A DNA stretch of 64,000 nt from a bacterium. GTDB taxonomy: Bacteria > Patescibacteriota > Gracilibacteria > JAUYGZ01. Position 1 is the stretch's first letter; the number at the start of each line of letters is the position of its first letter. The position numbers and the translations under genes were made by a program. Under the pieces are notes generated by a model that was not told the origin of the DNA, ran no database searches, and saw only the letters and a list, made by a program, of their open reading frames with translations. Location: the NCBI GenBank assembly GCA_030690415.1, contig JAUYGZ010000010.1, positions 1 through 64,000 on the forward strand, read 5' to 3'. This document shows, in pieces, positions 50,436 through 59,393 of the stretch.

Positions 50436-50711
50436 TTACCGACTAGAGAGTTCACAGGTTCTGACAATTTCCCGAATAAACTTTTCCCGTTTCTCCTTGT
50501 TAGGAGAATTCAAATGTTCCGCACCGCAAGTATTCAGATGACTTTCGAGAATGAGAGGGGTGACCCCCTTCAAGGCTCCTTGCAGAGCAAGAACCTGCGT
50601 GATGACATCCGAGCAATACTTGCCTTCCTCTATCATCTTAATAATGCCATCGATCTGACCTTTTGCCCGCTTGAGACGGACCAGGGTTTTTTTCTTAAAG
50701 GGATCAATCAT
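50436..50711 (-). CDS. csoR: CsoR-family copper-sensing repressor
   Basis: A 91-residue all-helical repressor with no HTH. The Cu(I) ligands are all present: Cys in 'GKYCSDVITQV', and His and Cys in 'ESHLNTCG' (H-x3-C). CsoR leaves DNA when Cu(I) binds. The gene heads the minus-strand copper unit, and its own promoter carries a dyad (TACC-N7-GGTA) that also occurs before the secreted-protein gene at 51431. FrmR/RcnR relatives differ at these ligands, so copper is the best effector. Confidence 0.93.
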   Translation of the reverse strand: MIDPFKKKTLVRLKRAKGQIDGIIKMIEEGKYCSDVITQVLALQGALKGVTPLILESHLNTCGAEHLNSPNKEKREKFIREIVRTCELSSR

Positions 50712-50730
50712 GATGTTGAAAATTCATATA

Positions 50731-50768
50731 ACCTATACCCAGTATAGGTATATAAAAGACGAGGTCAA
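50731..50768 (-). promoter_or_regulatory. csoR promoter with overlapping CsoR-type operator
   Basis: On the minus strand, TTGACC (50768-50763) and TATACT (50746-50741) are 16 nt apart. A perfect dyad ACCTATAC-N3-GTATAGGT (50731-50749) covers the -10. Within it lies TACC-N7-GGTA (50736-50750), shared with the site at 51385-51399. Confidence 0.78.
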
Positions 50769-50847
50769 GGGAATGATTCAATTTGCGTGATAGGGGAGGA
50801 AAAGGCTAGAGTGGAGGTGAACAGATATCATTCTTAAGTTTATTACC

Positions 50848-51297
50848 ATGAAAAAAACTATAGCCACGCTCCTTCTTGTTCTAAGCCCTCTCTTATTGGC
50901 CGGATGTGAGGATGAGCAGACCACGCAGGAAAGTGATCAGGCCGCCCCCAGCGGAACCGTGAAGACAGAGGAAATAGAGCCCGGAGCAGAAGCCACCACG
51001 GAAACTGCTACGAAAGTGGAAGTCAGAGAGATCACCATGACCGCCAAGAAATTTGAATTCACCCCCGATACCATCACCGCAAAAAAGGGCGAAAAACTTC
51101 GTCTCGAAATCACGGCCACTGATGTGGCTCACGGTTTTGCCATCTCGGAATTCAATATCAATCAACCAATTGACCCTGGAAAGACAACGATCGTTGAGTT
51201 CATTCCCGACAAAGCGGGAGAGTTTGACTTTTCCTGTTCAGTCTTTTGTGGAGGAGGCCATGGGGGAATGCGGGGAAAGCTTGTGGTGGAAGAATAA
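50848..51297 (+). CDS. CuA-type cupredoxin lipoprotein
   Basis: A 149-residue lipoprotein (lipobox LAGC at residue 20) with a Glu/Thr-rich linker and a C-terminal cupredoxin domain. The copper motif C-x3-C-x3-H-x2-M (CSVFCGGGHGGM) plus an upstream His in 'DVAHGFAI' matches the binuclear CuA site of cytochrome oxidase subunit II and nitrous-oxide reductase. No oxidase gene is nearby, so it may be a copper buffer or electron carrier outside the membrane. It is divergent from csoR. Confidence 0.9.
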   Translation: MKKTIATLLLVLSPLLLAGCEDEQTTQESDQAAPSGTVKTEEIEPGAEATTETATKVEVREITMTAKKFEFTPDTITAKKGEKLRLEITATDVAHGFAISEFNINQPIDPGKTTIVEFIPDKAGEFDFSCSVFCGGGHGGMRGKLVVEE

Positions 51298-51376
51298 AAC
51301 AATAAAATCTATATCAGTCAATATCAGAGTCTTCGGCGAAGATCGATTCTATGGTAGTATTGCAAGAACAAAGAGC

Positions 51377-51403
51377 TTGACTTTTACCCCCTAGGGGTAT
51401 TAT
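51377..51403 (+). promoter_or_regulatory. Promoter with CsoR-type operator between -35 and -10
   Basis: TTGACT (51377-51382) is followed by the dyad TACCCC-CTA-GGGGTA (51385-51399) and TATTAT (51398-51403), a 15-nt spacer; TATCCT (51401-51406), an 18-nt spacer, is an alternative -10. The dyad fills the spacer and contains TACC-N7-GGTA, as at the csoR promoter. Confidence 0.75.
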
Positions 51404-51430
51404 CCTGATAACAGTCTCATTCATCACCTT

Positions 51431-51835
51431 ATGAGAGCCAACAAACTCATAGCATTTATTCTCAGCACGGTCTACCTGACGGCATTCCTTTGCTTCAGCT
51501 ATATGCCCGTGAGTTTCGCGATGGGGGAGATGGAAGAGATGAGTAGTCCTCCTTGTCACGGTCTTACTCAAATGCTTGAGCAGGAGAAGGAACAGAAGCA
51601 ATCCGATCAAAAGACCTGTGATGTGTGTCAATTATCCGAAGAGGTATTGGGGACCCAGCAGTATCAAACGATGAGCTTTCCGGAGCTTTTGATCCTTTCG
51701 AGTTTAGCCATCATCCCTTCTTCAGCCCTGCGCGAAGAACTGTTGGTCAGAGAATATATCAATTTTCCATATCCAAAATATGACCTCACCAATCCTTTCC
51801 TGGAGCATCACAAATTCATCGTGATGCGAAATTGA
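51431..51835 (+). CDS. Secreted small protein under CsoR-type control
   Basis: A 134-residue protein with an N-terminal signal helix (about residues 6-30). After it come Met/Glu-rich sequence (MGEMEEMSS), a PPCHG motif and CDVC near residues 63-66. The C-terminal half is hydrophobic-aromatic. The Cys, His and Met residues could bind copper. No family was recognised, although some DUF2946-type exported proteins have a similar plan. The operator in its promoter is the main argument for a copper role. Confidence 0.72.
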   Translation: MRANKLIAFILSTVYLTAFLCFSYMPVSFAMGEMEEMSSPPCHGLTQMLEQEKEQKQSDQKTCDVCQLSEEVLGTQQYQTMSFPELLILSSLAIIPSSALREELLVREYINFPYPKYDLTNPFLEHHKFIVMRN

Positions 51836-51914
51836 AGGTCCCCATAACATCGTTTTGAAGCACAGAAGTATTTTCTTGTGTCTTTTTCTTATTCCATTTC
51901 TTTAATTTTATATT

Positions 51915-52121
51915 ATGAAAACTTTTATTATTACCGCGCTCGTTATCGTGAGCCTTTTTACTCTCACAGCCTGCAGCGGAGAAGCATCTATCCCCATGAC
52001 AGACAAAGAAAAGGCCGAAAGCCATGGCATGTCTCTTCAGGAATACAAAGAGATGAAAGATGCCTCTGCTCGTATGGGTATGGATATAGATGACCACATG
52101 AAAATGATGGGGGGAGAATAA
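51915..52121 (+). CDS. Small Met/His-containing lipoprotein
   Basis: A 68-residue lipoprotein (lipobox LTAC at about residue 20). The mature part is short, with 'ESHGMSLQEYKEMK' and the C-terminal cluster 'DDHMKMMGGE'. The Met and His spacing suggests a Cu(I)-binding peptide that may pass copper to the CusB-like adaptor encoded 6 nt downstream, as CusF does, but it has no CusF domain. It is probably co-transcribed with cusBA. Confidence 0.72.
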   Translation: MKTFIITALVIVSLFTLTACSGEASIPMTDKEKAESHGMSLQEYKEMKDASARMGMDIDDHMKMMGGE

Positions 52122-52127
52122 TTCTTT

Positions 52128-54296
52128 ATGCTATTTATTATGAAATCAACAGCACACAAGATATGGCAGGAGATCCGGAAGAAGGCGCTTATGAAATGGC
52201 AAATCAGCCAGAGAAAGATGACGACCAAGTGGTCTGTCTTGAAACAGCTCATGCTCAGCAAAGCGTGGACGAGCAAAAAATTTCTCAGCATAAGCGCCGG
52301 TTCTCTCGTGATCCTGATCATATCCTCAATACTCCTGACCGGAGTACTTACCCGCGAAGCAGCGGCGGAAGAGCAGGCTTCCGAAAAAGGAACACAAACA
52401 GAAACACAGACGCAGGAAGTCTCACCCAGGACCATCCATCCGGAGCTTCAGGAGGATGAAAGTAGCCGTATCATTCTGGGGACAGTGCTTTCCAATGAAA
52501 CCGCGAATATCTATCCCAGAAGAGATGGGATCGTCGAGGATATCCTCGTCGATATCGGAGATCAGGTTGAAAAAAATCAGGTATTGGCAGTCCTTCTTCC
52601 TCCGGGAGTTGAGGGCGAAAGTGAAGCCATGATCGCCGAAAAAAGAGCCGAAGTAGGAGAAGCGGCCGCCGAGTTTAAAAACTCACGGTTGGTCGCGACA
52701 GCCATGATTGGGCAGGAAGAACAGGAACTGGAAGAGAAAAAAGTCGCTTTGGAAAATGCTTTACTCAATAGAATAGCCATTCTTGATAAAAGTGAGACGA
52801 TCGCGGAAACAACCCGTGAAAATGAAAACGCCAACGCTGATAAAGCTCTCCAGGAAATTGAGGTCACAAAAGCCAGGATCCAGCTTCTGGAACAAGGTCT
52901 GGCGGAAGCGGGTGTCGTGAAAGAAAACTCATTGGAGCAGGAACGCTTCGAAATACTTCAAAAAACCGATCAGGCGGCATCAGCCGTTTCAGCCGCGCGT
53001 CTGGCAGTGGAAAGAGCATTACTCGGTGAAGGGGGACGAAGGAACAATCAGTACATTGCTCAGGAAGACGTCCCGGGCAATATCGGGGTCTTCAACTCCA
53101 CCGCGAAGTACGAACTGATATCCGATCTCAACAGCCTAACCCTTCGGGAAAAAGCTCTGTTCCAAATGGGTGATGAGGAAAAGAGGGATCAGATCCCCGC
53201 GATTCTCAATGAAGCAAGCCACCTCCTGGGTAAGGCACAACTCGTTCTCAACGCCACAACTCCAGGTTCGAACCAGGAACAAAGCGATGTCAATGATCTG
53301 GTCAGCATGGTTAACATGCAGCAGGCGGAGCTTCTGGAGGCGAAGGAGATGTTTGAAGACGCGATCAATGGTTATACACTGCTGGGGAGTGAAGAGTCTG
53401 AAAAAATAACGGAACTCAAAAATTCCATCAATGAAGCCAGAGAAGAGTTGAAAACGACAGAAGAAAACTACCGCGTGATGCGATCGCAAAAGAAAATGAA
53501 TATCGATACAGCGATTAAAGAGCTGGGAGAGACCAAAGCTTTCCAGGATTCAGAAATCGCGATGCTCCGGCAACAGCTCGAAGTGGCTGACAAAAAACTC
53601 GGGCTCATCAGGGCAACGCAGCTGAAAATGGTTGAGCAGGATCGGAGTAGGCTTGGCGTGCAGAGCGCGATGCTTCAAAAAGAAATTGCCAGGAGCGGAA
53701 ATACCAAAATTCTTTCGCCCTTTTCAGGCATCGTTTCCAAACGGTTCCTCGTGGTTGGAGAATCAACCGGCCCTGGAATGTCAGCGTTTGAACTGGTGGA
53801 CGTACAGACCAGTCTTGGAGAAAAGGCGAAACGGGAGGTTCAGTTTGGACTTCCGGAGGCTCTGATTGGAACGCTCAAGATCGGTGACAATATTGCGTTT
53901 TTCATTCAGGGAAATGAGAAAGAAATCTTCACCGCTGAAGTTTCACGAATGAGTCCCCAGGTGGATCTCGAAACCCACACGGTAACCGTTCGGGCAAAAC
54001 TTCCCGATGAGCTCAATATCCCCCACAATACCAGCGTCAGGATTCGTATTGCTCCGGAAGAGGTGCTTCCCATGTACAAAGTCCTCTCGACAGCCATTAC
54101 ACGGGAAGATGAGAAAAATTATCTCTGGATTCTCGATCCAGGGACATCCATGCCGGTACGGATCGAAGTGAATGTTGTATCGGAAGACGGCGAGTACGCT
54201 GAGGTATCGGGAGCGATAAGCATCGAGACAGAGATAGTCCTGGATCCTCCCGATAGCTTTATTCCGGAGGCTGCTAACCCCCTGAATCATGATTAA
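52128..54296 (+). CDS. CusB-like RND periplasmic adaptor, enlarged
   Basis: A 722-residue membrane-fusion protein, far longer than E. coli CusB (about 400). A membrane helix at about residues 50-70 is followed by a biotinyl-lipoyl part ('ANIYPRRDGIVEDILVDIGDQVEKNQVLAVL'). A very long coiled-coil hairpin (about 160-510) leads to the return lipoyl strand 'ILSPFSGIVSKRFLVVGES', and beta-barrel and membrane-proximal domains end the chain. It links the CusA-like pump to an exit path. It overlaps cusA by 8 nt. The ATG at 52128 is taken; another ATG lies four codons on. Confidence 0.88.
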   Translation: MLFIMKSTAHKIWQEIRKKALMKWQISQRKMTTKWSVLKQLMLSKAWTSKKFLSISAGSLVILIISSILLTGVLTREAAAEEQASEKGTQTETQTQEVSPRTIHPELQEDESSRIILGTVLSNETANIYPRRDGIVEDILVDIGDQVEKNQVLAVLLPPGVEGESEAMIAEKRAEVGEAAAEFKNSRLVATAMIGQEEQELEEKKVALENALLNRIAILDKSETIAETTRENENANADKALQEIEVTKARIQLLEQGLAEAGVVKENSLEQERFEILQKTDQAASAVSAARLAVERALLGEGGRRNNQYIAQEDVPGNIGVFNSTAKYELISDLNSLTLREKALFQMGDEEKRDQIPAILNEASHLLGKAQLVLNATTPGSNQEQSDVNDLVSMVNMQQAELLEAKEMFEDAINGYTLLGSEESEKITELKNSINEAREELKTTEENYRVMRSQKKMNIDTAIKELGETKAFQDSEIAMLRQQLEVADKKLGLIRATQLKMVEQDRSRLGVQSAMLQKEIARSGNTKILSPFSGIVSKRFLVVGESTGPGMSAFELVDVQTSLGEKAKREVQFGLPEALIGTLKIGDNIAFFIQGNEKEIFTAEVSRMSPQVDLETHTVTVRAKLPDELNIPHNTSVRIRIAPEEVLPMYKVLSTAITREDEKNYLWILDPGTSMPVRIEVNVVSEDGEYAEVSGAISIETEIVLDPPDSFIPEAANPLNHD

Positions 54297-57200
54297 TGCG
54301 CTCATCAAAAAATCGCTCGACAATCGTGTTTTGATGCTCATTCTCTTTCTGGCCATATCGGTTTTGGGAGTAATAGCTCTCTACAAGACACCGGTCGATG
54401 CCTTGCCGGATCTTTCTGAAAACCAGGTGGTCATCATGACCATGTGGATGGGGCAGACACCGAAGAATGTTGAAGACCAAATAACTTACCCCTTAACGGT
54501 TTCCATGCAGGGATTGCCGGGGGTAAAAGACATTCGGGCAATGTCTCAATTGGGACTGTCTATGGTCACGGTGATCTTTGAAGACAGCGTGGACTTCTAT
54601 TTCGCGAGAGACAGAGTTTCTGAGCGCTTGAGCCTGGCCAGAACCCAGCTGCCTCCCGGGGTAAACCCAGTCCTGGGGCCTGATGCGACGGGTCTGGGAC
54701 AGGTCTTTATGTATACGCTCGAAAGCGATCGCCACAGCCTGACGGAGCTTCGCTCGATGCAGGATTTTCAGGTTCAGTACGCGTTGCAAAGTATTCCAGG
54801 GGTGGCCGAAGTCGCCGCGGTGGGAGGGTATGTGAAAAGCTATCAGATCATTCTCGATCCAATCAAACTGAATCAATTCCAGGTGAGCATTCAGTCGGTG
54901 ATGAATGCGATTCGCATGGGAAATGGAAATGTATCGGGAAAAGTCATTGATACCGGCAATCAGGAAATCGCCATTCAGGGGCTTGGATTTTTCACGGGGC
55001 CGAAGGATATCGGGTACACGGTTCTGAAAAAAAGAACCGATGGTATTTCGCTCACGATCAATGACGTGGGGGAAGTTCGCGAGTCTGGTGCCTTCAGAAG
55101 ATCGATACTTGCCGACGAGACCGGTGAAAAAGTCGGTGGGGTGGTCGTAATGAGATATGGGGGAAATCCACTTCAGGTGATCGCGGGGGTCAAAGAAAAA
55201 ATTCAGGAATTGGAAAAAACACTTCCGGAGGGGGTCACTATTAAACCTTTCTATGACCGCACTCCCCTTATTCAGGCCGCGATCGAAACGGTTACCGAGG
55301 TTCGGACTCAGGAACTGATCATTACCACGATCGTCCTGGGGCTTTTCCTCTGGCATTTCGGCTCCACCATCATCACGGCGATAGCTCTTGTGATAGGCTT
55401 GCTCATGACCTTTCTCTTCATGTACGTGTTTGGACTGCAGTCCAATATCATGAGCCTTGGGGGGATAACGGTCGCCATCGGGACCATGGTGGACTCTGCC
55501 ATTGTGATCAGCGAAAACGCATACCAGAAGCTCTGCAAACACAAGCCAAAAAACTTCGGGGAGCGATTTCGACTCATCAAAGAATCCACACTGGAGGTGG
55601 GGTCTCCGGTCGTATTCGCGATCTTTATCATCATTCTTTCTTTTGTTCCGATCTTCGCGCTGGAAGGGATGGAAGGAAAGCTCTTCACTCCATTGGCCTC
55701 CACAAATGCTTTCGCCATGCTCTCAGCCCTTATCGCGGCCCTCTTTCTGGTGCCAACACTCTGTCTGTATTTTTTGCGAGGTCGACTCAGGACCGACGAT
55801 GAAATTCCGATCGTCAGATGGCTCCAGAAATACTACCAGCCGATCTTATTGAAGGCGCTCAAGCACAGAAAAATGACGCTTGCCTTGACGGGAGGACTGC
55901 TTGCCGTGGGATTGATCATGGGGAGCCGAATCGGTTCGGAATTCATGCCACCTCTCAATGAAGGCTCGATCATGTATATGCCAATGACCGTGCCGGATGT
56001 TTCGGAAAAGCGGGCACGGGAGCTTCTGATCACGACCAACAAAATCATCTCGGAAATTCCTGAAGTGGAGCAAGTGGTGGGGAAATCAGGACGAGCCCTT
56101 AGCGCTACAGACCCTGCTCCTCTCGCCATGTTCGAGACCTTTATTACCCTGAAGCCAAGGGAGCAGTGGAGGGATGGCATGACAAAGGAGAAGATTATTG
56201 GTCAAATGAATAAGGCAATTAAGATAGATAAACTCTGGAATGGATTCACCCAGCCGATCATTGGAAGGATTGATATGTTATCCACCGGAATTCGATCCCA
56301 GGTGGGGGTTAAAATTTTCGGAGATGACCCCGTTAAGCTGGAAGAGCTGGCCATAAAGACCGAAGAACTGATGGGGAATGTTCCCGGAGCCAGCGGAGTC
56401 GCTGCTATCCGCACGACCGGTCTTCGGTACCTGGATATTCATCTTCGGGATGACCTGATGGCTCAATACGGCATACCAAAAGCTGAGGCTCTTATGCTTA
56501 TTTCAGCGGGAATCGGTGGAGAGGTGGTTTCCACCACGATCGAAGGGCGGGAGCGGTATGGCATAGAGATACGGCTCAAGCAGGAATTCCGACAAGACGT
56601 GGAAGACATTGAGTCTCTTCCCATCATGGGAATGAGTGAAAGCCAGGTCTTACTGGGGAATATCGCTGATGTTCGGTTGGTCGATGGGCCGGCTGTTATC
56701 AGCAGTGAGAATGGTGTCATTCTATCCGCGGTCCAGATGAATGTTGAGGGAAGAGACCTGGTGTCTTTTGTTGAAGAAGGGAAGCAGCACCTAGAAAAAA
56801 ACCTGGAATTGCCTTCCGGATACCGGGTGGAGTGGTCAGGACAGTATGAAAATCAGCTGCGGGCCAAGCAGCGGCTTTCCTGGATTGTGCCAACCGTCAT
56901 TTTCGTGATCTTTGTGATTCTCTTTATCGTTTACAAAGACCTGGGATTGGTCTCCATCGTGATGCTCAGTATACCCTTAAGTCTGGTGGGGGGGCTCATC
57001 ACGCTGTTTTTTGCTGACTTTAATTTTTCTGTGGCGGTATGGGTGGGATTCATTTCGCTCTTCGGGAACGCGGTTGAAACCGGAGTCGTTATCGTGGTCT
57101 ATCTCGAAAATGCCTTTCGGACCCGTTTTGGTCTCCCCTTGGTTGAAGGTGAGATAGACTCCGATTCCAAATACAGTAAACCGCAACCTATCACGAGGGA

Positions 57201-57438
57201 GGGGATTTTAGAAGCCGTGTTGGAGGGGGCAACGAAACGACTTCGCCCTATTCTCATGACGGCCTTTACCTCCGTGCTGGGAATGATCCCTATGCTGACC
57301 ACGAGAGGGGTTGGAGCAGAAGTTCAAAAACCACTGGCTTTCGTAGTGGTGGGAGGGCTGACGACATCAGTGATTTTGACACTGATTCTCCTTCCGGTCT
57401 TATTCTCATATTTGAGAGAACGGATGGTTGAGGCTTAG
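54289..57438 (+). CDS. CusA/CzcA-type heavy-metal RND efflux pump
   Basis: A 1049-residue RND transporter of the HME class. It has twelve membrane helices and two large periplasmic loops. Marks include 'NQVVIMTMWMGQTPKNVEDQITYPL', the proton-relay Asp in 'IGTMVDSAIVISENAYQ', 'DPAPLAMFETFITLKPREQW' and 'RIDMLSTGIRSQVGVKI'. Methionines near the CusA Cu(I) site positions support copper or silver as substrate. It overlaps the adaptor gene. No outer-membrane CusC-like gene is in the window. Confidence 0.94.
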   Translation: MINALIKKSLDNRVLMLILFLAISVLGVIALYKTPVDALPDLSENQVVIMTMWMGQTPKNVEDQITYPLTVSMQGLPGVKDIRAMSQLGLSMVTVIFEDSVDFYFARDRVSERLSLARTQLPPGVNPVLGPDATGLGQVFMYTLESDRHSLTELRSMQDFQVQYALQSIPGVAEVAAVGGYVKSYQIILDPIKLNQFQVSIQSVMNAIRMGNGNVSGKVIDTGNQEIAIQGLGFFTGPKDIGYTVLKKRTDGISLTINDVGEVRESGAFRRSILADETGEKVGGVVVMRYGGNPLQVIAGVKEKIQELEKTLPEGVTIKPFYDRTPLIQAAIETVTEVRTQELIITTIVLGLFLWHFGSTIITAIALVIGLLMTFLFMYVFGLQSNIMSLGGITVAIGTMVDSAIVISENAYQKLCKHKPKNFGERFRLIKESTLEVGSPVVFAIFIIILSFVPIFALEGMEGKLFTPLASTNAFAMLSALIAALFLVPTLCLYFLRGRLRTDDEIPIVRWLQKYYQPILLKALKHRKMTLALTGGLLAVGLIMGSRIGSEFMPPLNEGSIMYMPMTVPDVSEKRARELLITTNKIISEIPEVEQVVGKSGRALSATDPAPLAMFETFITLKPREQWRDGMTKEKIIGQMNKAIKIDKLWNGFTQPIIGRIDMLSTGIRSQVGVKIFGDDPVKLEELAIKTEELMGNVPGASGVAAIRTTGLRYLDIHLRDDLMAQYGIPKAEALMLISAGIGGEVVSTTIEGRERYGIEIRLKQEFRQDVEDIESLPIMGMSESQVLLGNIADVRLVDGPAVISSENGVILSAVQMNVEGRDLVSFVEEGKQHLEKNLELPSGYRVEWSGQYENQLRAKQRLSWIVPTVIFVIFVILFIVYKDLGLVSIVMLSIPLSLVGGLITLFFADFNFSVAVWVGFISLFGNAVETGVVIVVYLENAFRTRFGLPLVEGEIDSDSKYSKPQPITREGILEAVLEGATKRLRPILMTAFTSVLGMIPMLTTRGVGAEVQKPLAFVVVGGLTTSVILTLILLPVLFSYLRERMVEA

Positions 57439-57444
57439 ATTTGT

Positions 57445-58137
57445 TCAGTTCTGTGAAAGGCGGGGGGCCGCGGAATTTCGATTTCTCACGGTGTCAATCC
57501 ACACGGCCAGACGAAGCCCAATCACCAATAGGGTAAAGATCATTTCCAAGAGACTCAAAGGAGGGAGGAATGGATCAGGTGTTTGAAACCATTTGGTCCA
57601 TTCCCCGTACTTCAGCAGCGCGAAGTGTGCCGCGACCAAAATTAAAACCAGATATCCCAATCTTAATAAGCGTCTCCACAGCAGAGCCCCAAGTTCCATG
57701 CGCGCCCACCGGTTTGAAATCAAAGCCATAAAGCACAATACCAACAGTGCCAAAAGTCCGAACATGACGGAGAGAAAATGTCCGCTAAACCATTCTGGAT
57801 AAGTAAATCTCCCGGAGAGAAAAAAGAATGACACGATGACATGCACGATCGCAAAGGCAAAGCCGGCCAAACCCAGGTGTTTTCGGTACACGATTTTGCT
57901 GTCCAGGAAGTTCCAAAAATAACACAGGCCGCTTAAAGCCAGAGAAAGTCCGATGAGTACGAGCGATGTCGTCGCGAAAGCCTTATTGGCAATGAAAAAA
58001 TCGTAATTTCCACGGCGGACGAAGAGGTAAAGACTGCTGAAAAAAAAGATACCCAGGCTCAAGAGAATAGTATTGAACCAAAGCCGAAACTCAGAATGCT
58101 CCAGGGACGTGGTTGCAGTCGTGTTTGATGTTGCCAT
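57445..58137 (-). CDS. Ferric-reductase-like transmembrane protein
   Basis: A 230-residue membrane protein with six helices. Two pairs of histidines suitable for heme b lie in 'YRKHLGLAGFAFAIVHVIVS' and 'GYLVLILVAAHFALLKYGEW', as in the ferric reductase-like transmembrane domain (MsrQ/YedZ type). No flavin domain or MsrP partner is encoded beside it. It could pass electrons across the membrane for metal reduction or repair of oxidised proteins. Its end faces cusA with 6 nt between stops. Confidence 0.85.
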   Translation of the reverse strand: MATSNTTATTSLEHSEFRLWFNTILLSLGIFFFSSLYLFVRRGNYDFFIANKAFATTSLVLIGLSLALSGLCYFWNFLDSKIVYRKHLGLAGFAFAIVHVIVSFFFLSGRFTYPEWFSGHFLSVMFGLLALLVLCFMALISNRWARMELGALLWRRLLRLGYLVLILVAAHFALLKYGEWTKWFQTPDPFLPPLSLLEMIFTLLVIGLRLAVWIDTVRNRNSAAPRLSQN

Positions 58138-58179
58138 AGTCTATGGTGGTGACGTATTCATTTTAGCAAATATCCGTCT

Positions 58180-59385
58180 TTATTCATACCGGAGCGCCTG
58201 CGCCGGCTCCATCTTCGCAGCCGACCGGGCCGGCAGCAGACCTGAAACAATTCCTGTAATAAAGGTGATGACGAGTATCACCAGGAGCCCAAAGAAATCC
58301 AGGGCCGCAAATGAAAAGAGTCCGCCGACACCAAGGCTTTCCGAAATAACTCCAATGAGATAGGCAACAAAAACACCAAACACAATCCCGATAACACCAC
58401 CAACCAGTCCAATCATTCCCGATTCGATGAGGAAGAGCGTGAGGATAGCGTCACTGTTGGCACCGATGGCTTTCATGACTCCGATTTGTTTTGTCCGCTC
58501 CAGCACGGAGGTGTACATGGTATTCATGATTCCTACCGCTCCCACGACGAGGGAGATGAGGGCGATGATAATCAGAACCAGCTCGACCACTTGGAGGACG
58601 CTCCCTACTATGCGTGAGGCCTTGTCAGGCGTGAGCACGGCAAAGTCCTCAACTTCATTTTGCTTCGAAAGTTGATATCGAACTTGCTTGGCGACCAGGT
58701 CAACATCAGCGCCATCTTCCACTTTCAGCATAGCGGAACGGACACTCCCACGAGCTCCGGATATATTTTGAAAGAGCTCAAGAGAAACATCGATGGCATT
58801 ATCATCCTGCTGGTTGCCGATTTCAGACAAGATACCGACCACGGTCATCCGTTTGGATTTCACGGTGATGACGTCGCCAACTCGTATGGGATTTTGAAAA
58901 AGTATACTTGCCGTCAAATATCCCACAATAATTTCGTTCACGCTGTCGTCTCGAGGCCATCGGCCTTCCAAAAGCTTGACGCCTTGAGAAGCGTCGAAAA
59001 CCTCGATCATCTCTTTCCAGGGAGCCGCCTGAACCATCACTGACTTGGTTTCACCCTGATGTTCGACATTGAATGCTTCCGCTTCCGCGGGAACAGAAAA
59101 CTTCACCCCATCGATATGGGTCAGATCACGAATGTCCTGTTCCTTAAATTTCTGATTCCCGAGAAGGCCAGCGAAGGGATTCGTTTCTTTCCCCGGAAAA
59201 ATAATGATCAGGTTGGAGCCAAATTGGGTGATTTGCTGGCTCACCGCGCTTTGGATCCCACTGCTGAGGGCAAGGATGATCACGACCAGCATGATACCGA
59301 TCACGATCCCCAGAATGGTCAGCCACCCTCTGATAGGGCGGTGACGGATCCCTTTCAGCGTTAAAAGAAAAAAATGCTTCAGCAT
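58180..59385 (-). CDS. MacB-type ABC transporter permease
   Basis: A 401-residue permease with an N-terminal helix, an extracytoplasmic MacB_PCD domain (about residues 45-245) and a three-helix FtsX domain ('VELVLIIIALISLVVGAVGIMNTMYTSVLERTKQIGVMKAIGA'). It ends with the conserved 'LLPARSAAKMEPAQALRYE'. MacB-type systems use mechanotransmission to export peptides, antibiotics or lipoproteins. It lies 8 nt after the ATPase gene and forms a three-gene unit with the adaptor. Confidence 0.93.
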   Translation of the reverse strand: MLKHFFLLTLKGIRHRPIRGWLTILGIVIGIMLVVIILALSSGIQSAVSQQITQFGSNLIIIFPGKETNPFAGLLGNQKFKEQDIRDLTHIDGVKFSVPAEAEAFNVEHQGETKSVMVQAAPWKEMIEVFDASQGVKLLEGRWPRDDSVNEIIVGYLTASILFQNPIRVGDVITVKSKRMTVVGILSEIGNQQDDNAIDVSLELFQNISGARGSVRSAMLKVEDGADVDLVAKQVRYQLSKQNEVEDFAVLTPDKASRIVGSVLQVVELVLIIIALISLVVGAVGIMNTMYTSVLERTKQIGVMKAIGANSDAILTLFLIESGMIGLVGGVIGIVFGVFVAYLIGVISESLGVGGLFSFAALDFFGLLVILVITFITGIVSGLLPARSAAKMEPAQALRYE

Positions 59386-59393
59386 GAAAATAA

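Noticed and set aside
54493-55542. Long open frame antisense to cusA
   Set aside because: Its composition (His/Arg/Asp-rich without domain pattern) is that of a shadow frame of the strongly recognisable RND pump.
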